A stretch of DNA of 64,000 nt from Parvularia atlantis. Its lineage: Eukaryota; Opisthokonta; Rotosphaerida. Positions 49,993 through 62,010 of the stretch are shown here, piece after piece (position 1 is the first letter of the stretch; the number at the start of each line of letters is the position of its first letter). Position numbers and translations under genes: made by a program. The DNA is taken from positions 1 to 64,000 of the forward strand of contig CALSCO010000649.1 of assembly GCA_943704415.1 (NCBI GenBank), read 5' to 3'. The notes beneath the pieces were generated by a model, which ran no database searches, was not told the DNA's origin, and saw only the letters and a program-made list of their open reading frames with translations.

Positions 49993-52900
49993 ATGGCCGA
50001 CGACGACGGGGCCACAGCGGCCGCGCCGGCCGAGCTCTTTGTGCTGTCGCGCGTGCAGCTGACGGAGCGGGTCGTGCAGCTGGAGAAGCTGCTGCTCGCG
50101 GAGCGGGCGGACGCGCAGGTGCGTGGCACGTGAGCACGACAGCGGCGGCACGGCGCTCACACGAAGGGGGGCCAGCGCGCACGCGTCTTCGCGGAGCAGC
50201 GCATCGCCGAGCTGCAGGAGCAGCTGAGCGCGGCGCACGGCCGCGTGGCCGAGCTGGAGACGAAGGCGCGCCGTGGGAGGCGGCTCGCGCGACGTAGGCG
50301 GGGCAGCTGACGCCCGCGCAGGTCACCGCGTCGCTATCCCCTGCCCACCACGACCACCACCACCACCAGCAGTCCCGGCGCCTGTCCACCGACCACGCCG
50401 CCGAGGGCGCGATGCGCAATTCGAGCTCGAACCTCGCACTGCAGCTGCCGGCCGCGTCCGGGGGCGGCAGCCGCTCGCCCAGCCCCGGTGCGCGGTCTTC
50501 CACATCGACATCGGCATCAACAACGACGTCGGCGCTTAACCCCACCCCGCACGCACGGTCCACAGACATGCTCACGCCCCGATCGGTCGACACGGTTGTC
50601 GACAGCCGCCGTCTGCAGCGTGGCCAGCGGTGCGCCTGCCCATCCCGCACGACGTGATCGCGCGGCTCACACACACGCGGCGAACAAAGGTGGTCGGAGC
50701 AAGTCCGCATCACCCGCAAGCTCTTCGTCAAGATCTGCGAGGCCAAGGACCTGCCCAAGGGCTCGCACATGATGCCGTCGTTCATGGCCAAGAACTTCGA
50801 GTCCGAGAGCCAGTACGTCAAGCTCGCGCTGGACGCGGCCGAGTTTGGCCGGACAAAGCCCGTCGCTAAGCAGGTGCGCTCGCACCATGGCCACGCGCGT
50901 GCCCATGTCGCACGCACAGGCGATGTGGAATGAGGAGTTTGAACGCGAGCTGGACGGCGCGGCCGAGGCGCTCGTCGTGACCGTGTACGTCAAGGGCAAG
51001 ATCAAGGGTGTGCGGCGACGAACGGCCGCGCCCCGGTGCTCATGCCGCACCCGACACGCAGCCGTGTTCAAGGACACGGCAATCGCGCAGCTGTCGCTCC
51101 GCCTCGACTCGCTCAACAAGGACTCAAACAGGCACGAGGACTGGCTGCCGATGTTTCGCCCGCGCGCCAGCAAGGACAACGTGCGCAGGCGACGCTGCCG
51201 TTACGCAAGAGGCTGACCGGCGCCGCGCATGCAGCTGCTGGTCGGGAGCATCTTTGCGGACATTGTGCTGACGACGCGCGACCCGCACGCGCCCAACGGC
51301 GTCGTGACCGTGTCGGTGCGCATCATCGAGGGCCTCAACCTGGCCGACCGCGAGGAGGGCGGCTGCTTCCCCTGCGTCGTGCTGCACATGCTGCCGGACG
51401 ACGAGCTCAAGTCGACTAAGCAGACCCAGCCGCGCCTGGCCGAGAACGTCGACCCGGTCTTCAACGAGCTGTTTGTGTTCACGGTCCCGCGCCAGTCGCT
51501 CGGGGAGTGCGCGGTGCGTCGCTCGCGTGCAGCGGGGGCGGCGTGCGACTCGTGCTTGACGCTGTGGCGCAGCTGCACATGTCGGTCTGGAACAACAACC
51601 CGTCGCTCAAGAAGGAGGCCTATCACGAGGGCGACTTTCTCGGCCAGGTGCTCCTGCCGCTGTGCGAGTTTGAGATCCTGCCCGAGAGCGACAGCGTGCC
51701 CGAGGGCCCCGGGTGCGGCGCCGTCTTCGTGTGCTTGCTTGTTGGGCGGCGTGGCTGACGCGGCGGGGCTCGGCAGTCGCTGGTACACGCTCAACGACCG
51801 GCAGGACAAGGAGAGCAAGAGCATGCTCGCGGGTGCCGTCGCGGGCGCGGCCAACACCGCCGCCAAGATCATGTCGCGCGCCACGTCGAGCAGGACGCTC
51901 GAGCGCGTGCAGCAGCGGTCGCACGTGCGTGCACACGCGCGGGCGCGTGGTATCTGACGTTGTGCAAAGTCCAATCTGCAGGCGCTCCTGCGCAGCGCGT
52001 CAGACGCGCAGATGGGCCTCGCGCAGCTCGCCAAGCACGACATTGTCCAGACGACGTTTGCCTCGCCGACCGACTGCGAGCAGTGCGGCGGCGCCATTGT
52101 GCGGCCCGGCTACAAGGTGCGTGCGTCTGGCACGGGCCAGCGTGAGCGTACGCCTGCTGAACACGGCGGCGGCGGCGCAGTGCAAGGTGTGCAACATGAC
52201 CATCCATGACGCGTGCCGCCCCTACGTAAGCATCCCGTGCGCGACGGCCGGCTCGCTGCGCCTGGCGTACCGGTGCGCTGGCCTGTGCGGCGTGGGGCTC
52301 GCTTGACCACCGGCGACGCAGGTACACGGAAGAGTCGATGCTGCCGTATGGCGCGTACACGACGCTGCTCGAGCTGGTGCGTCATCTTGTCGCTGGTCGG
52401 GTGCTTGCCGGCTAAACCCAGAAGCACAGCTGACGGAGGACAGCATGGCGGTGCTGACGAGCCTCGGCAACGTGTGCGAGGTCGACCGCCTGAATGAGGT
52501 GTCCAAGTGCTCGGTCAACATCTTCCAGTCGCAGGTGCCCGCGCGACGCGGCTCTGTACGCGCGTGCGCTGACGCCGCTGCACGCAAGGGCACGGCCGTC
52601 GCGTACCTCAAGCGCCTGATCACGGCCGAGGTGCAGTCGACCAAGGACCCCAACACGATCTTCCGCGGCAACACGATCGCGACCAAGGCCATCGACTACT
52701 TTATGAAGCTGATCGGTGCGCGGACGCACGCAGGAGGGCAGGGCGGACTGACACTCTGCCAAGGCCGCGACTACCTGCTCGGGACGCTCAAGCGCCCGAT
52801 CAACGAGATCTTCTCGGAGAAGAAGAACTGTGAGCTCGACCCGTCGCGCGTGCCCAACCCAGACAAGCGCTCCACGGTCGACTTTGCGGCCAACCGTAAG

Positions 52901-54259
52901 AACCTGCTCGGTGCGCGCGCCTCGACGACCCAGTGCCTCGTTGTGCTGACCGGTCCAATGCAGTCGTGCTCAAGAAGCTACTTGACGCAATCTTCGCCTC
53001 GGTCGAGGCGTGCCCGCTCCAACTGCGCAAGATCTTCTCGCACATGCAGGAGGAGGTCGAGAGCCGGTGCGTGCGCGCGCACCTGCACAGCGCGCAGGCT
53101 GCTCACGCGTAGCGTGCCCAGATTCGCCAACGAGCCCGAGATCCGCTACATCGTCGTCTCGGGCTTCATCTTCTTGCGCTTCCTCTGCCCGGCCATCCTC
53201 GGCCCAAAGCTCTTTGGCATCCGCTCGGACCTGCCCGACTTTGCGACCGCGCGCACGCTCACGCTCGCGGCCAAAGTGCTGCAGGTGCGTCCGACCTGCT
53301 CGGCTTTTGGCGCACGTCTCACAAGCGCCGCTTGCAGAACCTCGCCAACATGGTCGAGTTTGGCCAGAAGGAGCCGTACATGATCGAGATGAACGAGTTT
53401 ATCCGCGAGCGCAAGACGAGCATGATGGTGCACCGCTCCGTTCGCGCTGCCCGCTGGCCTGACCCAACAACGCAGATGTTCATCGACGCGCTCTCGGGCA
53501 ACGTCGGCGCGCTCCAGCGGCACATTGCCGACCTCGACGAGCGCGTCAAGGCCGAGATCCGCGTCTACGAGGGCGCGCAGGTCCTCAAGGACAAGGGTGC
53601 GCCGCCGCTCTTTCAGCGCGCGACGGCTGACCGCGCAGCCGACCGCGCAGCCGACGCCACGCGCAACAACCGCACCATGGTCAAGAAGGAGGTCACTGCC
53701 TCGCAGCTCAAGATCCTCGAGCTCAACAAGGAGCTCGACACGCTCAAGAAGGCCCTCGACGGCTGGAGTGCGCTGGCCGTGCGCTACTGCGGCCGCTGCA
53801 CACACTCACGCCGCCCGCGCCAGCCAACGACAAGGGCGACTCGCCCGAGACCGCCAAAAAGTTCAACGTCGACATCGAGGTCGAGCTCGCCCGCCTCCAC
53901 GGCCAGCTCAACGCCAAGCACTCCGACGTCGTCGCTGCTCTCGAGGTAAGGCGCACTTGTGGTTCTGCGCTTGCTCAACTCCGTGCGCAGGCACTCGACA
54001 AACACGGCGTCAGCATCGCGCGCGCCCTCGTCGCCACCCTCGACGAGCTCGACGCCATGCGCAACCGGCTCTCGCGACCGGTGCGTGCGGGTAGACAGCG
54101 CGCAGTGGCTGATCACGCTCGCGCAACAACGAGCAGAAGACAATCAGCGCCAGCGCGCCCAGCAACCGCGGCAGCGTCATCGACCTTGCCGGCGTCGGCG
54201 CAGCAGGCCCGGGGGCGGGGGCGGGAGCGGCGCAGCAGCAGCAGACCAGTGGATTTTGA
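49993..54259 (+). CDS. RasGAP with coiled coil, two C2 domains and a C1 domain
   Basis: Predicted membrane-recruited inactivator of Ras-type GTPases. In order: a coiled coil (QLTERVVQLEKLLLAERADA); a first C2 (ITRKLFVKICEAKDLPKGS, AMWNEEFERELDG); a second C2 (VVTVSVRIIEGLNLADREEG, VDPVFNELFVF, LHMSVWNNN); a C1 zinc finger (HDIVQTTFASPTDCEQCGG, AAQCKVCNMTIHDACRPYVS); then RasGAP with TIFRGNTIATKAIDYFMKLI (catalytic Arg in FRGN) and GFIFLRFLCPAILGPKLFGI. A coiled-coil tail ends with glutamines. More than 20 exons, one with a GTAAGG donor at 53946. The combination differs from RASA1-4 and SynGAP. Confidence 0.9.
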
Positions 54260-54540
54260 TCAGTGGGTGGGGTGTGCGTGGTGGGAGAGAAAAGGGACGA
54301 AGCGTGTGTGCTGCCGTTCGCAACTTCACAGCAGCGGCACGGGTCGTGTCAAGCGTGACGCGCTTGCCAAAGGCAGCTGCGAACGGGTGCATAGCTCCAC
54401 CATGGCGAGCATGAGCGGCGTCACACCCGCTGAGACGCACGGGGCTGCTTGCGGGCGCCCTTGTCCTCATGTTTCCTCGCGCCACCATTGCCGTCCGCTG
54501 GGTGCCGCGAGAATATTGTGCGCTCAGCCACCCGCCAGAC

Positions 54541-57500
54541 ATGGCCGCGCCTGCATCGGCGACCTCATCGTCGTTCCGGCCGTTTGCGGTGGACGTGCTC
54601 GTGGACCCGTCGGTGCTGGCGGCCAACAAGCTGCGGCTCGAGTCGATCGCGGTGCTGGGTGCGCGCGCTGCTGTGCCGCTGCCGCTGCTGCGACTCGCCT
54701 GACGTCGACGCAGAAAACTACCTGCTCGTGGGCACGACGGACGGGCAAGTGTGCGTCTTTGGCACGGAGAAGCGCGGAGCCAAGGCGCGCACTGCTGCTG
54801 CTCGCACGCATCGACGGTGGACTGACGGCGATGCGTGCAGCTGGACGTGCGGCTGGTGCAGAAGCTGAGCCTCGGCGTGGCGCGCAAGCCGGTGGAGGAG
54901 CTGCTGGTGGCGCTGGCGCCGCGCAAGGTCGTTGCGCTGTGCGGTGCGGGCGCTCGCGTGCGTGCTTGTGCGCAGGCACGGCCGTAACGCCGGCGTGGGC
55001 GGCGCAGACGGTCACGTGGTCGTGCTGCAGTGGGCCGGGTCGCAGCTGCGGCTGGCGCCAGGCATCGCGAGCGTCAAGGGCGTGACGTGCGCGTGCCTGG
55101 GAACGCAGCGCGCGGGCAGGCCGATCGCGAGCTTGGTAGTGGCGCGCAAGCGCTCGATCGCCGTGTACGAGCTGGCCGAGTCGCTCGTGTTCGAGAAGGC
55201 ACTGTGTGCAATGCGGGCGCAGGGTTGGGCTGACGCGCGGCAGCAGGAGGTTGCGCTGAAGGACCACGTGGTGATGATGCGCTGCCACGGGAGCAAGGTC
55301 GTGCTGGCCAACACGGAGGAGTACGGCATCCTCGACCTGGACAGCGAGGAGGAGGTGTCGATGATGTCGTACAACCTCGAGGTGCGCTCGGTGTGGGAGC
55401 GATCGCTGCGCTCACGGGCCTTCGACGCCAGGCCGAGGTGGCAGGCGGCAAGGCCAAGACGACAACGGTGCAGCCGCTGATCCACCACATCATGGACGAT
55501 GAGTTTTTGCTGGCGTTCACGAGCGTGCAGCGTGCGCGCGGTCGTGCGATGAATGCGTGCGCGCGCGTGCTGAGCACGGCGCACGGCAGGGACGAGCCTC
55601 GGCATGTTTGTTTCGACCATCAGCAACAGCGCGTCGCGCTCGACGTTGCAGTGGTCGCTGTACCCGAACGCGCTCGGTGCGCGTGTGCTGCTGCGGCCGC
55701 GGGCGCTTGTCGTGCTGACGCACCGCGGCATATCCAGGCTTCCGGTTCCCGTACGTCGTGGGCGTGCTGCGCGAGACGATCGAGGTGCACTCGATCACCG
55801 ACCAGAAGCTGCAGCAGACGCTTGACATGCCCGGGCAGGACGAGGCCAAGTGCGCCGCCCGCGCGCGTGCACGGCTGGTCGCTCACGTCGGTCGTGCGGC
55901 GGCAGGGCGCTGTGCGAGGGCTCGGGGCGGACGCTGTTCATCATCACGCGCAACAGCATCCTCGCGCTGACAATGCAGACGCTCGAGGCGCAGGTGCCGG
56001 CGGTTGCGATGCAGGGCGCGCACTCAATCCCTCCGCGGCCAGATTGAGTCATTGCTCAAGCTGCGGCGTATCGCCACGGCGACGAGCATGATTGAGCTGT
56101 ACGGGTCGGGCGAGAACACGCGCAAGGCATGATGCGGCACAGCGCAACCTCGCGCGCTCGTGCTCACGCGTGCGCACAGAATCGCCCGATCGCCGAGGTG
56201 TATGCGCGCGCGGCGTTTGTGCTCGTGCGCGAGGGTGCGTACGCCGAATGCGTCGACTACCTCAAGCGCGGGCACGTGGACGCGCGGTTGATCATCGCGC
56301 TGCTGCCGGGCATCTCGACGGCGATCTTTGGGACGGCGACGCTGACCGAGCTGCACACGGCACTGCGCGAGCAGTACGGCATCACGGGCAGCATCGAGCA
56401 GCTCGGTGCGCGGTCGTCAGCCTGCGCGACAAACACTCACACGCTCGCATCATCAGCACAACAGCAGGCGTCGCCCACGCGCCCGGCCCAGGCGACCGTG
56501 CGCGCGGCAATGTCGGCCTTTGCGCAGTACTTGCTGCACGTGCGGGCGCAGGGCGATTCCGACAAGACACTCCGTGAGGTGCGCGTACGATTGCCCTGCG
56601 CATGCACCCACGGTCTTGTAGGAGGTCGACACGACACTGCTCAAGATCTTTGCCGACACGGACGACCCGCATCTGTACCAGTTCCTGGTCGAGCCGAATG
56701 TGTGCCTGCTCGAGGAGGCCGAGGACTGCCTCAAGAGCTTGCAGGTGCGTGCGCGGCTGTGCCCTCGTTTTGCCCGTGAACCCGTCCGCGCGCGCAGAAA
56801 ATGTATGCCCTGGCGCTGCTGTACCGCAGCCACGGCCTGCACGACAAGGCACTGTCGGTCTGGGTGCGGCGCCGGCCGGGGTTGCTTGTGCGGTCAAAGC
56901 TGAGCACGCCGCAACAGGTGCGCCTGCTCACGCGCGAGATTACGACGACCGAGACGGTCGGGTCACTTGAGGACTTGGCGGCGTACATGACCGAGGTCAA
57001 CGAGGCGCGGCTCATCTGGAAGCACGCCGACACGGTCTTCAAGCTCAACGCGGCCGTGGCCGTGCGGGTGCGTGCGCTCGTGTCCTGGCATGTGCGCAGG
57101 TGCTCACGCTGGCCCGCCAAGATGTTTTTGTGCCGCCGCGAGCCGCTGCTGCCGCCCCTGGACGTGTTTCGCTTCGTGAGCAAGTTTGGCGACGAGCCAC
57201 TGCGGCTGCTGCTCGAGTACCTGATCACGCACGAGCAATCGAAGGCACGCGGTGGCGCGCGCGTGCCGTGCGCTGCTTTTCACCCAGTGTGGCACGGCAG
57301 GTCGAGCAGTTTCACACCGAGCTCGCGTCGATCTACCTCCGGCGCGTGCTGGCAGCGCAGTCGGGCGAGGCGGCGTCGCCCCAACGCGCGAGCTTATGTG
57401 CGTCGACGTGCGCCGCCTGTTTGCGCATGCTCACTGCGGCCGCTGTGCAGACGACGACGAGCCGAGCGATCGCGTCGACGTCGACGAGCTGTTTGCGCGG

Positions 57501-58336
57501 CGCACGGGGCCACGGCTCTCGTTCGAGGCGTTCCTCGAGCAGCAGCCCGACAGCGTCAGCCGCGCGCGCGTGACCCTGCTCCGGTTCCTGAAAGAGTCGG
57601 CACACTACCGGCCCGCGCTACTGCTTGACTCGCTGCAAAACACGACGCTGTTGCTCGAGCTGGCCGTGCTCTACTCCAAGGTGCGGTCGCTTCCGTGCAC
57701 TGGTGTGTCTGACGCGGCCGCAGGTCAACATGCACGAAAAGGCGCTCGAGCTGCTCGTGTTCCAGATGAAGGACTTTGCGGGCGCCGAGGACTACTGCCG
57801 CGAGCCCGTACGGCGGCCCAGCGCGACGCTCGATGACCGGCAGCTCTCGCGCGACCTGTTCCTGCTCCTGCTCAAGGTGTACATCCATGCGGCCGGGGCG
57901 AGCAGCAGCGAGCGCTTCCTGCAGCCGGCGATGCACCTGCTCGACAACCAGCTGACCGAGATGGACGTGGCCAAGGTGCTGGCGGTGCTGCCCAGCTCGT
58001 GGTCGCTCGGCGTTGTCGAGCGGTTCCTGGCGCGCGCGATCCGCCGCAGCATCCACGAGAAGCACGAGGGGTGCATCGTGCGGTCGCTGCACAAGGGCGA
58101 GATCGTGCAGGTGCGCTCGCTGCTGGGCGTACGCTCGTGCTCGTACTCAGAGCTGTGCGCGCAAACACCAGGTCCAGTCGGAGCTGATGCGGCTGCGCGC
58201 GGCGCGCGTGGTCATCACCGACATGACGCTGTGCCCCGTCTGCCGCAAGCGCATCGACGTCGCCGTCTTTGCGCGCACGCCCGCCGGCCACGTCGTCCAC
58301 GTGCACTGCCTCGAGCGTTCCAGTGAAGGGCGGTGA
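54541..58336 (+). CDS. TGFBRAP1: TGFBRAP1/VPS3, CORVET tethering subunit
   Basis: CORVET subunit that binds Rab5 and tethers early endosomes. The N-terminal CNH/propeller reads ENYLLVGTTDGQVCVFG, RKPVEELLVALAPRKVVALC, LVVARKRSIAVYELAESLVF, GMFVSTISNSASRSTLQWSL and RFPYVVGVLRETIEVHSITD. The clathrin-repeat part has VDTTLLKIFADTDDPHLYQF, FGDEPLRLLLEYLITHEQSK, HEKALELLVFQMKDFAGAED and VAKVLAVLPSSWSLGVVERF. The C-terminal zinc motif is MTLCPVCRKRIDVAVFART with HVVHVHC. The order fits TGFBRAP1 better than VPS39, for example FPYVV and VHSITDQKLQQTL. More than 20 exons. Confidence 0.9.
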
Positions 58337-58378
58337 GCGACTGTGTGTGTTTGATTGTACAAGCGACGGCCCCGGTTG

Positions 58379-59011
58379 ATGGCTTACGTCAAGGCGCGGG
58401 CGCGCGCGCGCGAAGGCCCGCAACAGCAGTCCACTGACGAGGCGCGACGACGCAGCACTTTGACGAGCCGCCGGTCGCGGACGATGGGCACGAGGTCAGC
58501 GCGGGCGACGCATCGTCGTCGTCGACGGGCTACGCCGTGCGTGTCGCGCCCATCTCGCACGTGCTGCATCGCACTGATCGTGCGGCGCGTCGCCAGCACG
58601 TCGCCCAGCGCAGCACGCGCGCGGCGCCGGGCGCCGGCGACGACGACAACGACGACGACGACGACGGCGAGCTCGACCCGCGCGACGTGGCCGGGGCGAT
58701 CGTCATCCCGGTCAAGAAGGTCTCGGGGCGGCTGGGGATGGAGGTGCGGACGACCAAGAAGAAGGGCACGCGTATCCTCAAGGTGCGCGCCGTGCGCACG
58801 CATCGCCCGTTCCCGTGCGCGCCGCCGACGAGCTCGTCGCCGCCAGGTGCTCAAGGGCGGCGTGGCCGAGGCCAGCCAGCTGCAGCCGCGCGACGTGATC
58901 ATCAAGGTCAACGACACGTCCGTCGTCGGCTGGGACCACTTCAAGGTCAACCAGTTCCTCAAGCGCAAGGAGGTCGACACGCTCACCATCATCCGCCACG
59001 CCCTGCCGTGA
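58379..59011 (+). CDS. Short PDZ-domain protein
   Basis: The C-terminal PDZ domain reads IVIPVKKVSGRLGMEVRTTK, spliced to VLKGGVAEASQLQPRDVIIK and VNDTSVVGWDHFKVNQFLK, ending TIIRHALP. The carboxylate-binding loop is RLGM, close to the classic GLGF/GIGM. The N-terminus is acidic (DDDNDDDDDGELDPRDVAG). The first exon is tiny (MAY or MAYVK). The first intron may begin GTCAAG (58388) or GC (58394). Partner unknown. The start is 42 bp from the VPS3 stop. Confidence 0.75.
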   Translation: MAYVKARARAREGPQQQSTDEARRRSTLTSRRSRTMGTRSARATHRRRRRATPCVSRPSRTCCIALIVRRVASTSPSAARARRRAPATTTTTTTTTASSTRATWPGRSSSRSRRSRGGWGWRCGRPRRRARVSSRCAPCARIARSRARRRRARRRQVLKGGVAEASQLQPRDVIIKVNDTSVVGWDHFKVNQFLKRKEVDTLTIIRHALP

Positions 59012-59035
59012 CGCCGCGGCGCGCCTGTGCCGCCG

Positions 59036-59077
<42 letters not shown>

Positions 59078-59079
59078 CT
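59036..59079. repeat. (CT)n microsatellite between convergent PDZ and MED9 stops
   Basis: About 15 perfect CT units with CT-rich flanks, in the 83-bp convergent spacer. Confidence 0.95.
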
Positions 59080-59094
59080 CTTTGCCCTGACAAA

Positions 59095-59584
59095 CTACAA
59101 GACCATCGCGTCCCCGCCGTCCCCCGCGCCCGACCCCGCGCCGCCACCGCCGTCCCCCGCAGCCACCAGCCGCACCGCCGGCAGCTCGCGGTACCGCGCC
59201 AGCTGCTCTCTGCGCCGCCACCGGGCATCAGCAGCACGCTTACCTCTGAGTCCGCACGCGCACGCACCGCCGCAGCGCCAGCGTCCGCGTCAGCTGCTCG
59301 ATCTGCGCGCGCTGCTGCCCCGCCGTCAAGTCGCCGCCCGGCAGAGCGTCGAGGTAGGCGTGGCACCGCTGCACGGCCTCGGCCACGTTGAGCACCTCGG
59401 AGCGGCGTGCGCGGGCGCGGCGATCAGCATCCGTGCGCATCCGTGCTCATCTGCCCGCGCGGCATCCGCGCACCAGCTTCTCCACGTCCGACGGGCTGCT
59501 CGTCGCGTTGATCTTCTCTACGCACTCGGCCACGCGCGGCAGCAGCTGCGCAAACGGCGCGCCGGGCGGTGGTTGCGCGGCCAT
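59095..59584 (-). CDS. MED9: Mediator subunit 9
   Basis: MED9 belongs to the middle module of Mediator, which links transcription factors to RNA polymerase II. Three exons. The first starts MAAQPPPGAPFAQLLPRVAE and continues CVEKINATSSPSDVEKL. The second has VLNVAEAVQRCHAYLDALPG and LTAGQQRAQIEQLTRTLALR. The third has REQLARYRELPAV and a Gly-rich tail. The helical pattern, with a proline-like turn followed by the Q-rich helix and an RY-x-x-L end, follows animal MED9 (FLPLVHNI ... STMPGIHLSPEQQQQQL ... LLQKYK). The tail is unique. Confidence 0.72.
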
Positions 59585-60274
59585 CACAATCGCACAAGCG
59601 CGGCAAACACAGCCTGAGCACGGACACTGCTCACTGCAGTTCGCGTTGGTCCGTGTCGAGGTGGACCATCTTCACGTCCTTGAGCACAACGACAGCGTCG
59701 CCCAGCATCTCGATCGCCAGCTTCACGGCCAGGTTGTGCCGCTCGCCGCTTAGCCGCAGTCAACGCCGACTCGGAGGTGCCATCGGCTTTGAAGCCCAGT
59801 GCGGCTTGCCACACGCGGCGCTGCGACGTGCTGAGCCCACATGGTAGCTTCGCTCTCGCTGCTGACGGCCTGAGCGAGGTCGAAAGGCGGCGGTGGTTGT
59901 CAACGAAGCGCGGCATGAAGCTCGTTCGCATGCTAAACGGGCGCTAAAGGGACGGAAGTCTCGTGAAAGACCGCGCCGGATGCAAGCGCACCGAGCTCAC
60001 CGTCGGCACGTCGGCATAGCGCACTGGCAAGGAAGGTCCTTCGCGGACAGCGGCTCGAGCCGGTCACTGCCGCCGCAGTCGGTGGCGCACATGCCAGTGC
60101 CTTGCCAGAGATTGGTACGGAAAAACTGGCACACCGCCGACTCGGCTGACAAACACAAAGAGGGAGACAAGGGGGCCCAGGGGACCAAAAGCCCCGACAG
60201 AAAAGCGCGGTCTTGTATGCGACTTGATTGAACCGAAACTGAACATGAAAAGCGCATACAGGCCCAGGACGGGA
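59585..60274 (-). other. Unresolved stretch, possible small minus-strand gene
   Basis: About 690 bp without a confident gene. On the minus strand an open segment at about 59650-59748 reads GERHNLAVKLAIEMLGDAVV and VLKDVKMVHLDTDQRELQ with a stop near 59645, which looks coding. It could be joined, through a GTGTGG...CTAAG intron near 59750-59818, to upstream sequence reading YHVGSARRSAA. A possible first exon starts at an ATG near 60017 (MPTCRR) before GTGAGC. No family was recognised and no unique gene model emerges. The rest (60020-60270) has lower G+C and shows no clear exon. Confidence 0.35.
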
Positions 60275-60640
60275 TCACAGCTTGCAGATCGGGCAGACGT
60301 GGTCGTGCACGGTGTCGAGACCTTCGGCCTCCAGTGCAGCATGGAAATGCCGCGACAGCACTACGCACGCAGAGCAGTACTGATGACCGCACTGGACCGC
60401 TTGCTGCTGGACGTCACTGGCCGAGTCGTGCAACTTGTTCACACCGAGGCACAGCAGGCAGAACTGCTTCACGAGCTCACCTGGGCATTGCGTTAGCAAA
60501 ACGAATCGTCACGTGTACAGACGCACCATTGGCAGCGGCGTCATCCGGAATGAGGTACAAGATATCTTGCAGCACGGCGATGCGCTCCAGCAAAGCCGCG
60601 GCCAAAGCATGCCAACCGAAATCCCTCCCATCGACTGTCC
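60275..60640 (-). CDS. Small C3HC4 RING-finger protein, start unresolved
   Basis: The product ends with a RING-like motif: CLLCLG, VQCGHQYCSACV and HVCPICKL before the stop. The eight ligands are spaced C-x2-C, C-x-H-x2-C-x2-C, C-x2-C, suggesting an E3 ubiquitin ligase. Upstream is a helix (HALAAALLERIAVLQDILYL, then IPDDAAANG) spliced by a GTGCGT intron with a CTAAC box to GELVKQF. The frame runs to about 60640 without an ATG, so the first exon was not found. It is divergent from the PAP2 gene at 60644. Confidence 0.6.
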
Positions 60641-60643
60641 ACC

Positions 60644-61966
60644 ATGGCCGAGCACCACGTGGCCTTGTGGCGCGTCGCCGTTGCGGCGCTGTTTGGCGCG
60701 CTGCTGCTGGCCGAGGTGGCCGTGCTGCACTTCTACAAAGCAAGCGTGCCGTGTGCGTGCCTCTGTGCGCTCGTGCTGACTGCGAGGCCAGGTCGACATC
60801 CAGGCGTCGTTCTGCGGGCTCGCGGCGTGGATGCGCACAACGTTTGCGCTGGGCGAGACGGCCGACGCGTGGATGAAGTGGGTGCACTACCAGACCAACA
60901 GCTTCATCTACATGCAGGTGCGGCGCGTTGCACGTGTGACGCGTGCGCCGGGGCTGAGCGCTGCGGCAGCTGAGCTGCCTCGTGATGTACCTCGTGGACG
61001 CGCGCGCCGGCGCCGAGATGTACACGTTTGTCGTGCTGGCGCACATCGCCAAGAACCTGAGCAAGAGCTTCATCGCGAGCCCGCGCGGCTTCTGGTTTTG
61101 CACGGCGGGGCACGCGATCTCGTGCGGCGGCGGTGCGTCGTTGCCGCGTGGCGCGCGTGTTGCGTGACGCCTGACGTGTCCTGCGCTCCGCTCGCTCAGG
61201 CTACAGCCTGCCGTCGGGGCACTCGATGATGAGCTTGCTCGTGCTGCTGTTCCTGGCGATCCGCTTCCCGCGCCACCGCAAGGCGATCCTCGGCGTGGGC
61301 GCGCTGTTCGAGCTCTACACCGTGTTTGAGATCATCTACCTGGGCACTCACACGCCCACGGACGTCGTCGTCGGCTTCACCTTTGCGCTCTTTGTCGTCG
61401 CGCTGCTGCTCGTGTGGGACGCTGAGCCCTTCGCGGCGGTGCAGCGCGCGCTTGTGGCCAGCCCCGAGCTGCTCGCGCTCGTGCTCGCGGCCGTCACGGC
61501 GCTCGTCTACACGCTCGAGCTCATGGAGGAGGCGCACGAGGACGCGGCCGTGCACCCGCGCGAGTGGCAGGCCAACTACGAGAGCTACTGCCGGCTGCAA
61601 CCGGGCTCGGCCGCGCGCCACATGCGCAACTCGTCGGCGTTTGAGAAGACAGCGCTCATGATTGGCCTCACGGGCGCGCTGTACGTGCGGCAACGGCTCG
61701 GGCTCGTGGGCGACGGTGGCAGCGACGAGGGTGTGGTGCCGCGTGTGGTGCGCGCCGCGGCCACCTTCGGCGTGCTCACGTACAGCAAGCGCCTGCTCAA
61801 GCTCGCGCTCATCCCCGTGATCTTTGCCGAGCTGACGGGGCCGTGGAAGTACCTCGTCTACGTCGTGCAGCCGTTCCTGCTGCTCGTCGTCTTCCCGGTC
61901 CTGCTGCACGCGCTCCAGCTCGGCCGCTTCATCGCCCCCTTCTCGCACAGCAAAAAGCACGCCTGA
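60644..61966 (+). CDS. PAP2-superfamily membrane phosphatase (lipid phosphate/dolichyl diphosphatase-like)
   Basis: Integral membrane phosphatase of the PAP2/acid-phosphatase superfamily, probably acting on a lipid phosphate such as sphingosine-1-phosphate or dolichyl diphosphate in the ER. It starts with a signal-like helix (ALWRVAVAALFGALLLAEVA). The three phosphatase motifs are visible: KSFIASPR (K-x6-RP variant), SLPSGHSMMSLL (PSGH) and YLGTHTPTDVVVG (H-x3-D). About nine hydrophobic helices in all and a dibasic-like end HSKKHA, which could retain it in the ER. Four exons; introns end near 60792, 60959 and 61200. Confidence 0.87.
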
Positions 61967-62010
61967 CATGTACATGTGCGGTTGACGCGGTTGAGCCTTA
62001 CTCGTCGCCC

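Noticed and set aside
54541-58336. VPS39 identity for the CNH/clathrin-repeat protein.
   Set aside because: VPS39 has a similar C-terminal zinc motif, but the propeller and mid-region blocks align better with TGFBRAP1/VPS3. Confirmation needs a tree.
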